Positions 24,640 to 36,839 of a stretch of 64,000 nucleotides of DNA are shown in pieces; within the stretch, counting starts at the first letter, position 1, and each line of letters begins with the position of its first letter. The stretch covers positions 7,084,001-7,148,000 of the forward strand of contig NC_133526.1 of NCBI RefSeq assembly GCF_048544455.1, given 5' to 3'. The DNA is from Silene latifolia. Its lineage: Eukaryota; Streptophyta; Magnoliopsida; Caryophyllales; Caryophyllaceae. Position numbers and translations under genes: made by a program. The notes under the pieces were generated by a model. It was not told the DNA's origin. It saw nothing but the letters and a program-made list of their open reading frames with translations, and searched no databases.

Positions 24640-24985
24640 TTGACAATGTGCGGTACAGGACTCGCTTACCCGAAAAATAAAAGGAGTCGGAAAAGCGCAC
24701 AAAACTGTCTAGGTGCTACTTGTTTGTTCAAGTATTGGGGATTAGATCAGACTATTGCTTTAAAATCTAAAAACCAAGCGGCTTTGTCTATTGCAGACAA
24801 CCCGGTCTATCGCAAGAGAACCAAAGACTCATGAGCAGGTCAAGGCTGTTTTCACCAAGTCTCTGCCTATTAAACAACGCCACGAACTCTTTTGCCAAAA
24901 TGCAGGTCACAAAAGGTCTACCCTCGTATTTTGAGGGCGAGTGTAACGGAGACAAGTCAGGGTTATCAAGTGACATGAAACATTA
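24640..24985 (+). mobile_element. Ty1/copia fossil: RNase H and pol tail
   Basis: Plus-strand sequence resembles the end of a plant copia polyprotein (motifs NQAALSIADNPV and VFTKSLP). It lies in the interval between the membrane exon and the WAK_assoc part of the receptor-kinase pseudogene, in antisense. No LTRs were recognised. It is a broken, internally shortened remnant of an old insertion. Confidence 0.75.
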
Positions 24986-25251
24986 GAGTAATAGAATAAA
25001 TAATAGCCGCAAGCATAACTTAAAAGCACGAAACAATGGAAACGAAACAAGACCTTGCAAAGCAGCTGGTAATTGACATTCTTCGCGGTAAACTGAATCT
25101 TTACAGAAGCAAACGAACGTCTGATTATACCCACATCTCCCTCCCGATTGCAAACAAACATCGCACTGCCTTTGATCCTCCTTCCAACTGAGTTCAAAGC
25201 CTCTACTTGCTTAGCGGTCACAAACTATGGATAAGGCCTGTCGGACAAGTT

Positions 25252-25475
25252 TTAGGCGGTTGGGCCTTGTCCGTGTCCGGTCCAAGCCTGCTTTTGATCA
25301 ACTCGACCCACCACCTTTGAACCCCGGAAACAAATGGTTGCGTAAGAAAAAAAAAATATTATCTATATGTATACTGAATTACCACAATATATATTGTAAT
25401 ATTGACACAGTATATATACAATATATATACATTATATATTGTCACAAGTTATTAGATATTTGCCATGGCTATTAG
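25252..25475 (+). repeat. dispersed repeat E, copy 1
   Basis: About 224 bp, from TTAGGCGGTTGGGCCTTGTC to GCTATTAG, with an ATATATATTGT-rich right part. The same sequence occurs in reverse orientation at 39726-39938. Both copies adjoin the GUB_WAK coding part of paralogous genes. Identity outside the AT-rich segment is high. Superfamily unknown; no clean target duplication seen. Confidence 0.8.
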
Positions 25476-26197
25476 TAATTGGTTATGATCGTGGGCAAGG
25501 ACAAGCCTCTAGGATAACTAAAATCAAAGTAGGTGGTGTTTGAAACAATCTCGGCGATACAATTGTAAAAAACGGTAACATTTTTCGATTTTGATGTAAA
25601 ATCAAAGAGGGAGAAATCCATGGAGGAATTGGACAGTTTGATTTTGGCTGCAGGACAGAGACCTGTGACAATTTTTGTTTTGTTACAGTGACAACACTTG
25701 AGTTGTAGTTTATACTTAGCACATTGTAGGTTTGATTGTTGATGTCCAAAGTGAATGAATTCGACTCACATTCTAGCTTGAACGCCGGATGTCCGCAATA
25801 GCTCGGACGGGACGAAACCCAAAACGGGTACGTAATCCTCAGTGATGAGCCACATGTGGAGTTTAGAGGAGCAGTTGGCATAGTGTTCCTCTAGTGTAGC
25901 AGAGAAAGAAGTAGAGACAAGAATGACTGTTAAGAGAGTAATTTTGACAAAACAACTTGGAAATTTTGACAATGTACATATTTGTGGACGCATTTTGTTA
26001 GATTTGATAATTTTGTTCCTTTTGTATTGTTTTTGAAGGGAGGAGAAGACCTGAAGAAAACCAGAAAGAAATGGAGGAAGAAGGAAGTGATGTTTATTAA
26101 AGACGTCATTGTCATGTATTATTATGGTTTAAGAATGCAATAAGTACTCTAATAAGTAAATTGGCATTTAATTATTCAATAATATGGAAAACACAAA

Positions 26198-26991
26198 TCT
26201 ATACAATATTATTAAAAGGTTAACTTAAAATGCCACGTATGCAATGCCACCTAGCATTAACAAAAAGTCACGTCACTTACTACACATGACATGGCAAATT
26301 TTAATGTGACATATGGCGAATAAATATGACATGAATATCAACTTTTTATTATATGACATTAATTTAAATATATTGTTTTCCAAAATTTATGTAACCCTTA
26401 CAAATTTACATCAAAATTTCATAATTTATAATTAAAATTGACATTTTAATTGAAATTATTGTAATAAAACATGTTAATAGATTAATTAAACTTTTCATAT
26501 TATTTAACACCCATCATTTTTATTAAGTGTTTTTTTCCTATTTAATTCATTTTTAATAAAACATGTTAAAAAATTGATTAAAACTCTTCATAATACTTAA
26601 CACTCACCAAATTAATTAATACTTTTTCCTATTTAATTATTTTTTATAATAAAATATGTTAATAAATTGATTAAATAAAACTCTTCACATTTCTTAACCC
26701 TCACCATTTTCATTAACAGTTTTTTCTTATTTAATTCACCTCTTGAATTTCTCGGCATTCAATTATCTTATTCAACAATAACACAAAATAAATTAAAAAT
26801 AAAATTTAAATATTGGAATCTATATTTGTGTAATGGCTATAAAAGCTATAATGATACCTATGATAGTTTATATTCACTTCATTTATTTATTTAATACCTA
26901 TTTTCCATTTACCCATCAGTTTCTAAGTTATGGGCTATATATTTTATGGTTTAATTTATTTATTTGATTGTGATGAGAACATATATTTGTA

Positions 26992-27054
<63 letters not shown>

Positions 27055-28175
27055 GGTGTAGTCCTACAAAATATATTTAATTTTTATATGTTTGGTTTTT
27101 ATGAATTGTTTGTTTTATATCTGAATTCATGTTTTCCATTTGGTTTTTAAATGATTTACATGTGACAATATTATTATTCGTTTGTCAAGTTGTTGTCATG
27201 GTAATGTTTTACCCTTTGATCAATGTCATTTACTTTTATTATATAAATTTTAAAGTATTATGAAATGTATGTGACTTCAGATAACCAAAACATCATGTGG
27301 GTAATTTGAAGAGGGAAAAAATACAAAAGGCACAAAAATAAGGTAAAATCAAAGGCAAAGAAAATGTAACGTATAAACTCATAAGTTATGAATGTATTGT
27401 TTATTAGTAGATAATCTCAAAATAAAGAGCACATATTTTGTGTCAAATGTTAATGGGTTGGAAAGTTTCTGGAACAGATTTTGGATATCAATTTTGTTCA
27501 AATAACGATAATTTATTTCATAGTCTCATATTTGTTTTCGCAATTGACATAAAAAATTAAAACTTGTATCTTCGTAATACAAACTATTTATATTTTTTTT
27601 AAAAAAGACGTAATTGTTTTGTACTATATATTATAATTTATGCAAGAATTTGTTACACATTTATATTCAAAGTTAAACATTGTTGTTCAATTTTACGTTT
27701 AAAAATAAACGTCAAAATTCTAATAAAACATATTATTTTGTTGGTTAATTCGTATTAATTACTGAGTTATTTTTTTCATAGGGACGATTCATTGGAGAAC
27801 AAAGACGATATGTAGAACTGAAGTAATAGGATTGATTAAACAAATATATATTGGAGACTAACTACAAGATTGACGACATCAACGTGAATGATTAATAATT
27901 TTTTTTTTTTCAAATGTATAATTTATTTTGGTATTTGTTGGGTTTTTTTCATCATTTTACCTTTGAAAAAATAACACTCTTCACCTACTTGACTTATTTT
28001 ATTTATCGATTTTGATTTTTACGTTAACATGTCAATGCACGTTATTTTAAGTACACGATCTATCATCAATTATTCATGAGGCGATTGATATTTTACAAAG
28101 TTACAATTTCTAGAAACACTAAAAACATCACACTAAAACAAAATATCCCGTAAATTTCACGGGTCACAAAACTAG
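26198..28175 (+). mobile_element. non-autonomous Helitron, 1,978 bp
   Basis: It begins TCTATACAATATTATTAAAA after a host A at 26197 and ends with a hairpin (CCCGT, loop, ACGGG at 28148-28163), TCACAAAA and CTAG at 28172-28175, followed by a host T. Insertion between A and T with TC...CTAG ends is diagnostic. The interior is AT-rich, has no Rep/helicase, and carries a GTT microsatellite. It lies just upstream of the receptor-kinase pseudogene. Confidence 0.85.
26992..27053. repeat. GTT trinucleotide microsatellite, about 20 units
   Basis: An almost uninterrupted run of GTT inside the Helitron, ending in GTGGTGTAG. Confidence 0.97.
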
Positions 28176-28407
28176 TTCTATTTTAAGACACAGACAGTTG
28201 TATCATGTATGTGCCACGAGATAAAAAACAAAATGATCACTCGGTCTGTGCAACGAGTAAAAAAAATGACAACTTTGATAAATATTGAGCAATATTAGGT
28301 AAATAGTGACTACTTTTTATGAAGGTAAATTTTCAAAGGTCACTATTTACCAAAAGTGGTCATTTTTTTACAAATAAATGAATGAGTCCAAATGTCCTGG
28401 GTAGCAA

Positions 28408-28410
<3 letters not shown>

Positions 28411-28446
<36 letters not shown>
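28411..28446. repeat. poly-T tract
   Basis: About 36 T's, followed by CTTTTTTTTT. It could be the poly-A tail of a retroposed element in minus orientation, but I recognise no body next to it. Confidence 0.9.
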
Positions 28447-28684
28447 CTTTTTTTTTACATTGGCGTCAGCATCTCGGTCTCAAGACGATTAAAATGAGGA
28501 TTTGTACTTTTTGTGCAAATTGGTATTGGTATAACATAAAATGGGTGAATTACTTGATTAATTGGCGTATTTATGATTCATTTTTTTTTTTTTTTTTTGC
28601 AATTCTTTAGATCAATTGGATTGGATTTAGGAAAAAAGTTGATAGAAGAGTTATTTGATTAAGGTTAAATTAAAAGGAAAAAAG

Positions 28685-28685
<1 letters not shown>

Positions 28686-28717
<32 letters not shown>

Positions 28718-28814
28718 TTATTACTATTATTATTATTAATAATAATAATATTAATAACTATATTAATAATAATAAAAATAATAATAATTATTGTTATTAT
28801 TATTATTGTTGTTG

Positions 28815-28858
<44 letters not shown>

Positions 28859-28860
28859 AA
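28686..28860. repeat. TTA/AAT trinucleotide microsatellite cluster
   Basis: Long runs of ATT with short switches to AAT and GTT. The poly-Ile and poly-Leu frames here are artefacts of this repeat. Confidence 0.97.
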
Positions 28861-28879
28861 TATTATTTCAGTTCAATTA

Positions 28880-29594
28880 CGCTCCAATCAAATTAGTTCG
28901 ATTCGGTAAATTGTTTAGTTCGATTCATTTCATTCCATTCGATTCATTAATTTCGATTCGATTAAATCGATTCGGTCAAACTCACTCCATTCATTTCATT
29001 TTTCAATTCCATTTAGTTGATTCACTAAAAAGCGGAAAAAAACATGACGTTAGTGTCTTTTTAAGCCTTCCTGTATCTACTTCCATTTTTTTCAAACTTT
29101 AATATATTTAACACTTGCTCATATTTTATGAGGATCATCTTAAAAAATTCGTTTATCAAACTTGTATATTTCCAACCTATACTTTCGGTCAAAGTTTTCT
29201 TAGTTTCGCCCAAAAAGAGAGCTATTCCACTTACAAAAATACATAGTAAAAATTATTGCTTGGCCATTTATCGCTATTTCACCGGTGTCCACGCGTATAA
29301 CATGACCATACGATTCCAAATTTCCAACACAGCTAACCACCACCGAATTTGTTAATTTAGCCCGAGATATTTTTGAATTTTGGTTCCGCCCTTGGGTAAA
29401 ACACAGGTAAAAGTTATTATATAGAAAAATAAAAAATATGGATATCGAAGCCAGTTCCACCGATCGTACTTATTTTTCGGTGCTCTCATTATTTACCGCT
29501 CTTATGAATGTCAATATTAGTCTTTTTTATGGAAAAAAAAACTGAGAAATAAGATGGTCTTTTGACCAAAGCATGTCCCAATAGTGATTGTGAC
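28880..29594. other. no gene recognised
   Basis: It begins with TTCGATTC-rich low-complexity sequence (to about 28,990), then unremarkable AT-rich DNA with short frames on both strands and no recognised family. Confidence 0.4.
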
Positions 29595-30045
29595 TAGACC
29601 TGGTAAACAGATCGGGTCGTGTCGGGTTCGTGCCCGTGTCACATGTAAACGGGTCACAAACCCTCCAACCCAAACCCGACCCAATTAAATATCGTGTCGC
29701 GTTCGTGTCGACCTACTTAGATAAATCGGTCATCAAGCCTCGACCCTAACCCGTTAATTCCATGTCGGGTCCGTGTCGTGTTTTCGTGTCATGTACATAT
29801 TTGGAAAGTTTAAGTATATTTATGTGATGGAGGATCAAGAAAAATTAGGATTAATTTAGTAAACAGGTCATTCGTATCGGATTCGTGTTTAGAGAGCTCA
29901 ACCCAAACCCGATCCAATTAAATATCGTGTCGTGTTCGTGTCGACCCACTTACATAAATGGGTCATTAAGCCTCAACCCAAACCCATTAAATTCGTATCG
30001 GGTTCATGTTGTGTTTTCGTGTCGTGTCATTATTTGTCGGCTCTA
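29595..30045. mobile_element. small inverted-repeat element rich in CGTGTCG motifs, 8-bp TSD
   Basis: ATTGTGAC at 29587-29594 is duplicated at 30046-30053; counting one more T gives 9 bp (ATTGTGACT). The ends TAGACCTGGTAAAC and GGCTCTA are a weak inverted pair. The interior repeats phrases such as CGGGTCGTGTCGGGTTCGTG and AACCCGACCCAATTAAATAT twice. It is hAT- or MULE-like by duplication length. Confidence 0.65.
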
Positions 30046-30068
30046 ATTGTGACTCACAAGAATTTGAA

Positions 30069-31834
30069 CATTTTTGCTATTTATGAATAACGCGTATGAT
30101 TGATGAGCTTCGACACAAATAGGTGTACAAGAATTTTTTGCCACTCCCGGATTATTCGTTCTCATTGCTCCTTTTACGTCCCAAGGAATCTGTCCAACCC
30201 CAATTACCTCATTGACTCATCGAGGGTTTCATTAACCATTGTTGCTCCATTATTATACAATTATAGACTCGGTTTAATAATGCACGATATATAAAATTTG
30301 ATATTCTACTTTATTACAATTTTTATTTTGGTTAATAGTTATCTATTTTTCTTTTTGGTGTATCAGAAAATAATTATCTATTTTTATTTTTGCCATATCT
30401 TTGTGGATTTCTCATGTGTAAGTGAGAGATAGTTGATTTGTGTGGTCCAAAAGCACTCCCACGTATTTTCTTAATCTTTGTGTCAAAAACAATAGATAAT
30501 TACTAGTTTTAAACCCGTGCAAAATTGCACGGGTATGTATTTGGGCCAGTATTAATGTTTTTGGATGTATATTTGTTTTTGCATTTCTATTGTACTTATC
30601 TAGTTGGTCTAAATCTACGATCTACATAATTTATATTTAAATTTGTTACAAACACGTGTTCACATACACTGGTTTATAAGGAAATAACGCGACCTACTCT
30701 TGTAAATAAAAATTGCATACATAAAAAACTTTACATCCGGATAAAAGAAATATAATCTAATATAATCAACTTTAACATATGTATGTAATTCATTTGCGTT
30801 TTATGTTCGATCCCGTATATAAATGTTATTCCTTCTTGAAATTATGTATTTTTATTATTATGTAATTTTATTTTGTTTTAAAAATTATGTAATTCAATTT
30901 CATTTACTCGCATTTGTAATTCATTATGCGTATATGTTATTAATTTTATTTACACGGAATGTATAAAATTATTTCATAATATTAATTCATAGAATTTTTT
31001 CATAATATTATTTCATAGAATTTGTTGTAAGACGGAATTTATCGCATGTTTGAAAAGACGAAAATCTGAAGAAATAAATACATTGCACACTCACGGGTCC
31101 CACCATAACATGAATTTCCAAAAAAAAAAACTTGCATTAATGACGCTGAGGATTGAGTATTGTCTTTTGTATTAATATAGATAAGATTGATCGAGATAGA
31201 AGGAGTATCTAATAAATGTAAATCGGCAAGTAGTTTACTAACCCGGCCGGCTCAGGGTCGAATTTGGCGAACCCGCCCTCCCCGATTTGGCCTGACCTAA
31301 CCCAAACCCGACCCATGGTCACCTGAAACCAATATAAGCCACTTTTTTATTTGTAGTATAGGATTTCAGAGCGGACAAAGCCCAATCTATACCGCTTGAT
31401 GCAGAAAAGTTGCCAATTGGGCTAGAAGGGAACATCTAGGCTAAAAAACGAACAAACCATCAATCAAAATTTGGGCTAGAAGGGAACATCTAGGCAAAAA
31501 ATGTTGTAGACAAATTATTGTTAGGAAGGACGATTTTATCGTATAAGACAAGTCCAATAGAATAAAAGCCCATTTTAAAACATTTTTCCTACTGATATTA
31601 TGCATAAAACGGTCTTATAGTCTTATGTAATAATTTGTGGATTTTGTAAACTTATCAAGGTTTGGCCTATTAGCCTATTCCAATCTTGTTTATCTAGGGG
31701 AAATTTCATTCAAGTCCAGATCACATCAGCTCTAACTTGTATTTGTTAACCTAGACTTATGTGTCCGCCGCCTTTCAATGGTGAATGGTGCAAACGATGA
31801 ACGGAAGTTTTGTAACATACAAATTTAAATAATT
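30069..31834. repeat. anonymous duplicated block X, copy 1
   Basis: From GCTATTTATGAATAACGCG to AAATTTAAATAATT, it matches 40726-41005 joined to 55651-56972. Without the Helitron it carries, the shared part is about 1.1 kb. No reading frame is conserved, so it is non-coding duplicated DNA. It preserves the empty site of the 14.6-kb CACTA at about 30,333-30,338 (TTTTGGTTAATAG). Confidence 0.88.
30503..31181 (-). mobile_element. short non-autonomous Helitron, 679 bp
   Basis: Read on the minus strand it starts TCTATATTAATACAAAAGAC after a host A, and ends with hairpin CCCGTGCAATTTTGCACGGG, TTTAAAA and CTAG before a host T. The sister copy of block X at about 55,820 lacks it and reads GATAATTATTGATCG, the expected undisturbed A/T target. 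Confidence 0.88.
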
Positions 31835-31837
31835 AAA

Positions 31838-32465
31838 ATACAAGTTGATCTAGTGTTACTGGGTCAAGCTTGATTTGAAGACTGAGCTCCCAATTCCATA
31901 CTAGACTGAATAGTATCGCCTCATTGTCAATTCTTAAAAGGCTCCACAAAGCAAATACAGTTAACACAGGTCTTTTTATTTTCACATATTTATCAAATTA
32001 TCACTGTGATATCATGTGTATGGACAATAAGGTATCATGAAGTTTTGTCAATCATAATAATCTTCACAGAGGTTAGAAATTGAGTGAAGCATTGATTTCC
32101 AATTGATGGAATTATCGTGCATTGATTTCTAGAAAAGGCTAAGCTGGTATACAGTGAATAATCTTCCATTAGCCAAATACTCGTGCCCTAAAAAGCCATA
32201 GTGGATTAATTGAAGGGCAGCGATGCAGGCTGGTACTACCAAACGTCTATACAAAGAACGCCGAAACCTCTACACATACAAAGAACGTCGTCACTGATAT
32301 TGATACAGAAGTAATGAGACTAACTTTCAAAGCTCTACACTATGAATCAAGCTTTACACAATGAATCTAAGCAGTTGATATTATTGTTGTTATGGATGAC
32401 AGATTTACCATTGCGCGTGGATAGGGGACCAATATGCAAACACATATACCAAGACACACATGAAG
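31838..32465. repeat. third, diverged copy of part of SYP61 intron 4
   Basis: It runs from GATCTAGTGTTACTG to the CACATATACCA..ACACACATGA region and is collinear with 11,978-12,940 and with 33,595-34,560, but is shorter and more diverged. No exon is included. Confidence 0.8.
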
Positions 32466-33015
32466 AAGGAGAAGGAGAAGTTGGAGTACTAGTATATTAC
32501 CTCTGGAGCATGTATGATTGCAATTTGCAACATATAACAAACAATAAGCACTAACATACTAGCCTATGAAATTGTCATTGTGCTCAAATACAGGAATCGA
32601 GGCAAAGATGGTCATGGGGTATGTGGAGTCCGACTTACATGAAAATAACAACAAATTCGTTAGCCTTTCAAATCAATCTTTTGATAATTTTCGTTAGTCC
32701 GACTTACATGAAAGATGGTCATGGGAAATTGAGGGTTAGGTTAGAATTGTGGATCCATTTTCCCAGCACTGAAGGTAAGTTATGACTAGGAGATACACAG
32801 CGACAGTACAAAGGTTTGCTTTCATGACCAATCTGATAATTATTCAAAATGCAAAGTAGCCGTTTCACATAAACCTAACCCAAATTATGTACTTCAGCAG
32901 GTTGGGAACCAGATAACATTATTGGGGTGACATTTAAACTAATAGCGAAGTTTCAAAAATCTATTGCGGAGACCTGTGTTTTTGGCGAACCACTACAAGT
33001 AAATAAAAACCCAGA
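32466..33015. other. no gene recognised; contains a short direct repeat
   Basis: GTCCGACTTACATGAAA occurs at about 32,629 and 32,698. The two last exons of SYP61 would be expected here if the duplicate were complete; they are absent. Confidence 0.5.
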
Positions 33016-33797
33016 GGTTTACAACGTACAGAACTAACAGAAGAAAGTAGCCATAAACTATAGCTTTGTAGCAGTAAAAGTCCAAACAGAATGGTATCGG
33101 ACTATCAACATAGTTGATAAGGTTAATAACTACTATCAACATAGTACCATGGCAGAATTTGCTATCAACATAGTACTGAAATTTAATAGTTTAAACTTCC
33201 ACACTAAGGTTGCACTAACCTGAGCAAGCAGTTCTTTATGAATATTAAGTCCAATGTGTCCAATTCTCTGGACACTGTCACTGAGTAAGTCAAGGTCTTC
33301 ATCTTGTTGCCTGTATATATTCAGAGGTTAGGTGGTTTGAAATCAACTTATCATCTCACTCGACAAAAGGTGAACAAGTAAAACTGTATATACTGTGCCC
33401 CATAGTGTTCAATTTTGGGAAAACAAACTGAATGGAGTTTGTTCCCGGATTCCTGATATTGAACCCAGTAGCTTTCTGCAAACCAGTTTCCCTAACCAAA
33501 AGGAACACCGAACCATGCAACAATGGTTCTTCCAGCAAAAAAAGTTGCAGAATAATCATCAGCACAACAGGCAGTAAAAATAGAGCTCACTGTTTTCAAA
33601 TACTGACTAGCAGATCTAGTGATACTGTTTCAAACTTCATTTGGAAGCTGAACTCCCAAATCCATAATACACTGAACAGTATTTTCACATTGTTAATTTG
33701 TCGACAGCTATTCTTTCAAGTTTTGACAATTATAATAATCTTCAGAGGTTAGAAATTGAGTGAAACTTTGATTTCCAGTTGATGGAATTGTCGTGCC

Positions 33798-33963
33798 AAT
33801 GATTTTTCTAGATGTTCAAATTCCGATTCATGTCCATAAAATGTGACTAAGTTTTTATGTTGGCTGCCACAGACCTACCGCAACCCTCCTCCTTTATCCG
33901 GGCTTGGGACCGGCAGTGAATGCCCGAAAACACTCACAGGCGGAGTTAATGATTTTTCTAGAT
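33798..33963 (-). mobile_element. short non-LTR (SINE-like) insertion with a 16-bp TSD
   Basis: AATGATTTTTCTAGAT flanks the insert (33814-33947, 134 bp) on both sides. The intact SYP61 intron 4 has a single copy of the related target near 12,350. On the minus strand the insert reads GGGCATTCACTGCCGGTCCC and AAGCCCGGATAAAGGAGGAG, phrases I associate with dispersed plant non-LTR repeats. No clear poly-A tail is visible. Confidence 0.75.
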
Positions 33964-36839
33964 AAACGAATTAATTTTAATGTATATGAAAGGCTAAGAT
34001 GGTATCGTGAATAATCTTCCATTAGTCATATGCTCATATGAACTGTAAACTAAAGTACAATACTGCCCATGCCCTAAAAAGGCATAGCAGATTAACTAAT
34101 GGGCGGCAATGCAGACTGGTACTGCCAGACGGCAATACTAGCTGAGTTATCTAACAACCACACTGAAACCTCGAATATTGGTTACATAATTAACCCAAAT
34201 ACCACTAACAGGGGAACCCAAATGGCACTTGAACATCAACCAATACTTAAAATAGGATCATTGACACTCATTTATTCACCACAACCAACAGGAACACTGC
34301 CATTCCAAGTTCAGGACTCAGTAATGCAGAACCTCTAATGCTCAGTTTCAAAGTGTATAAACAAAACACATACAAGGAACGCCGTCGCTGATATTCATAC
34401 GAAAGTAATGAGACTATCTTTCATAGCTCTACACTATGAATAAAGCTCTACACTGAATCTAAGCAATTGATTGTTATTGTGGGTGACAGATTTACCATTG
34501 AACGTGAATAGACAGGAAGGGACCAATGCGCAAACACATATACCAACACACACATGGAGAACTAGTATAAGGAAGATATATAAGAAAGGGAATTAAGACA
34601 TTACTTTATCAGAAGCAATTGTCTATCGGATTCAGATGACATTAAATCATCGTTGTGTTGCCCATATTGATTGGATGTTTCTGTCGGATGTGACTGATCC
34701 ATAGGAAGCCTCATCAGGTCCCGGTGTGAATCATGATAGCTGAGTCCCTTGCCGGCAGATACTTTTTTCTTCACAGTGCACACCTAATAAAAATTCACAT
34801 GACATGGATACACAAACAACGCATCAATAATATCCTCCCAAATGTCCCTGGGCACAATATCTATACCTCAAAAGATCATTGTCTTTGTTCATAAAGAGGT
34901 TTCATAAGTTACACTCCCAGCCTTGAGACAAACATGAGAAGAAACGAGACTTCACTATCCTTTTATTATTTTGCTTCCCTTATCTTCATCGATCATATGA
35001 TCTATTTATTTTGTCAACTTGCAACTCGCAGGATACTGACTAACCAAAGTAAACAAAGGTACGAACTCCAAAACTTAAACTGAAGGGTCTTATTTACACC
35101 AAAGGGCTTCAAAAACCACCAAATAAATAACATCTATATGAGCCGAGGTTTTAAAGAACTTGAAACTCACTGTTAGACACAAAATTTAGAAACAAAAATC
35201 TAGAGATTTTGAGAAATAACCAAACAAACATACAAATCATATAATAAGACATAAAATCAAGCCAAACTCGTGTATCCACGTGGATACTTTGCCTCTATTC
35301 AACCCTTTACAATACCAGGTACCATTCCATCCAAACTCCCAAGTATATCCATATTACTTATGGTCACTTTTAATTATATATTCTTGAGCCTTACCTACCA
35401 CTCGAAATCTTACAAGATTCTCATTCTTCAAGCCTCCAAACACTACTTCCACTTAGTCTCTCAGAGTCTGACCTCTATATTCATGTTGGGTTAGCATGGA
35501 AAAAAGAAATTATGAGATGGCAGTAGACAGGAATTCTGTATCTAAGCAGAGACTAGTTAGCTTTCCTTACCAAATTCCCTCTATTTCTCGAAAAATTCCA
35601 TTATAAAATCAAATCCAAATAATGACCTTATGAAGACTCTTATAAGAAGATGCTTTTTCTAAAATTCCTTTTTAAAAAAAATACCCACAACATGCATCAC
35701 CACTTAGCTAAATTAGTAATTGTTTTTTCACACTTGAAGCAGCAATAGTAGTACCTGATCACGTGCAGTTCTGGTCCATTTTCGTCGTTTCACCAGCTCA
35801 GCGACATCAATGCCAAAGTAAGCAGGGTCCCTGGAAGCGACAGAAATCGCCTTGTCCAACTCATCAACCTTCCTATCAAAAGAACAGGTTTTAGTGCTGT
35901 TTAGAAGACTAAGAAAGTGATTATAAAATGGGGTTTATAAATCGTTTGTCTGGACAAGACAGTAGGCAAAATATTGGGATAGAGTTATACAATGCTCCAA
36001 ACACTAGGTTATCTGAAGCAAAAAAAAAAAAAAAAGATATGGATACCGTGGATCTTACAAATACACTAAGTTGCTGCTTTCTTAATAAATTGACAAAACA
36101 AAATTTATATAAACAAGGTTTGGTCATTTGGAAATCTTTAATGAAGCTAATAACCAAAAAGTTAGAATTCTATTTTACCAAAGGTTCCTTTGACATTTTA
36201 TTTTAATTTGGGGAATGTTTACTTAAGGGTTCCTTTGATATTCTCGACAACCAAAAAAGCAAGTTAAACATGATCTGATTAGCTTCAATTTGACTATTCA
36301 GTTCTCGTATTTTGACTTTGGTTTGAAATAAAAAGGCAAGTTAAATATGATCTACAAGTCGTCGCAGAAGTTTTTACAGGGAGCAACGTAGCAAGCACTC
36401 TCAGTAATAAAGAAAACGAAACTAGTCTCGCATTCTTATTTAAAAAGAACATCTATTGTCCATAAGATAACATCTCATAAAGTACGTAACTCGCAATAAC
36501 CAAAGCAGCATGTATCACATCTATGATTCTAGGTAAGAGAAAAGATAAGATCAACTACATCACAAAGCATGAAAAGCTATGAAATATACCTGCTCTTGAA
36601 TGCTATCACAGCCAGCGAGGACCACTGTTGTAACTCGCGCTTGCTCCCCAGTACCATAAGCAGCCGCTTCCCATTGATGGAAACTAGATAGTAGCTTATC
36701 AATCTGAAAAAGAGCGACTCACTCATAAAAAATAGCAGAACCGCAGAATACAAGGGTACATCATACATTCCCTACATTCATATTTAAACAAAGATCAAGA
36801 GCTACAGCAATCCCTAAAATTGCAGGAGACTGATCTAAA

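Larger units (their letters stand above)
23441..25993 (-). pseudogene. LRK10-like (GUB_WAK) receptor kinase, broken
   Basis: Family members are plasma-membrane receptor kinases with a Cys-rich galacturonan-binding-like ectodomain. Visible parts in order: signal peptide and GUB_WAK domain at 25993-25483 (CGSSLRITYPFWVSSRPSYC; GHPAFKLECESNSF); WAK_assoc part at about 25210-25062 (GFELSWKEDQRQCDVC; SGGRCGYN); membrane segment at about 24505-24420 (VIWLGVGAATGGVILVCFMS); and kinase at about 24300-23441 with [21 protein letters not shown] and GTPGYVDPEY. Defects against the family: a 2-nt loss after YANC and a further shift within GUB_WAK; a 1-nt loss before the kinase ([12 protein letters not shown] is in another frame); about six residues missing before HRDVK; and a premature end near EEVMAMAR with RPSM in another frame. 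A copia fossil and a dispersed repeat lie in its interior. The gene is probably not functional. Confidence 0.85.

Noticed and set aside
28299-28352. Short inverted repeat around GTAAATAGTGAC and GTCACTATTTAC
   Set aside because: The arms are only about 13 bp in AT-rich DNA with no duplication, too weak to call an element.
28655-29102. Poly-Ile and poly-Leu reading frames
   Set aside because: They are translations of the TTA/ATT microsatellite and have no other protein character.
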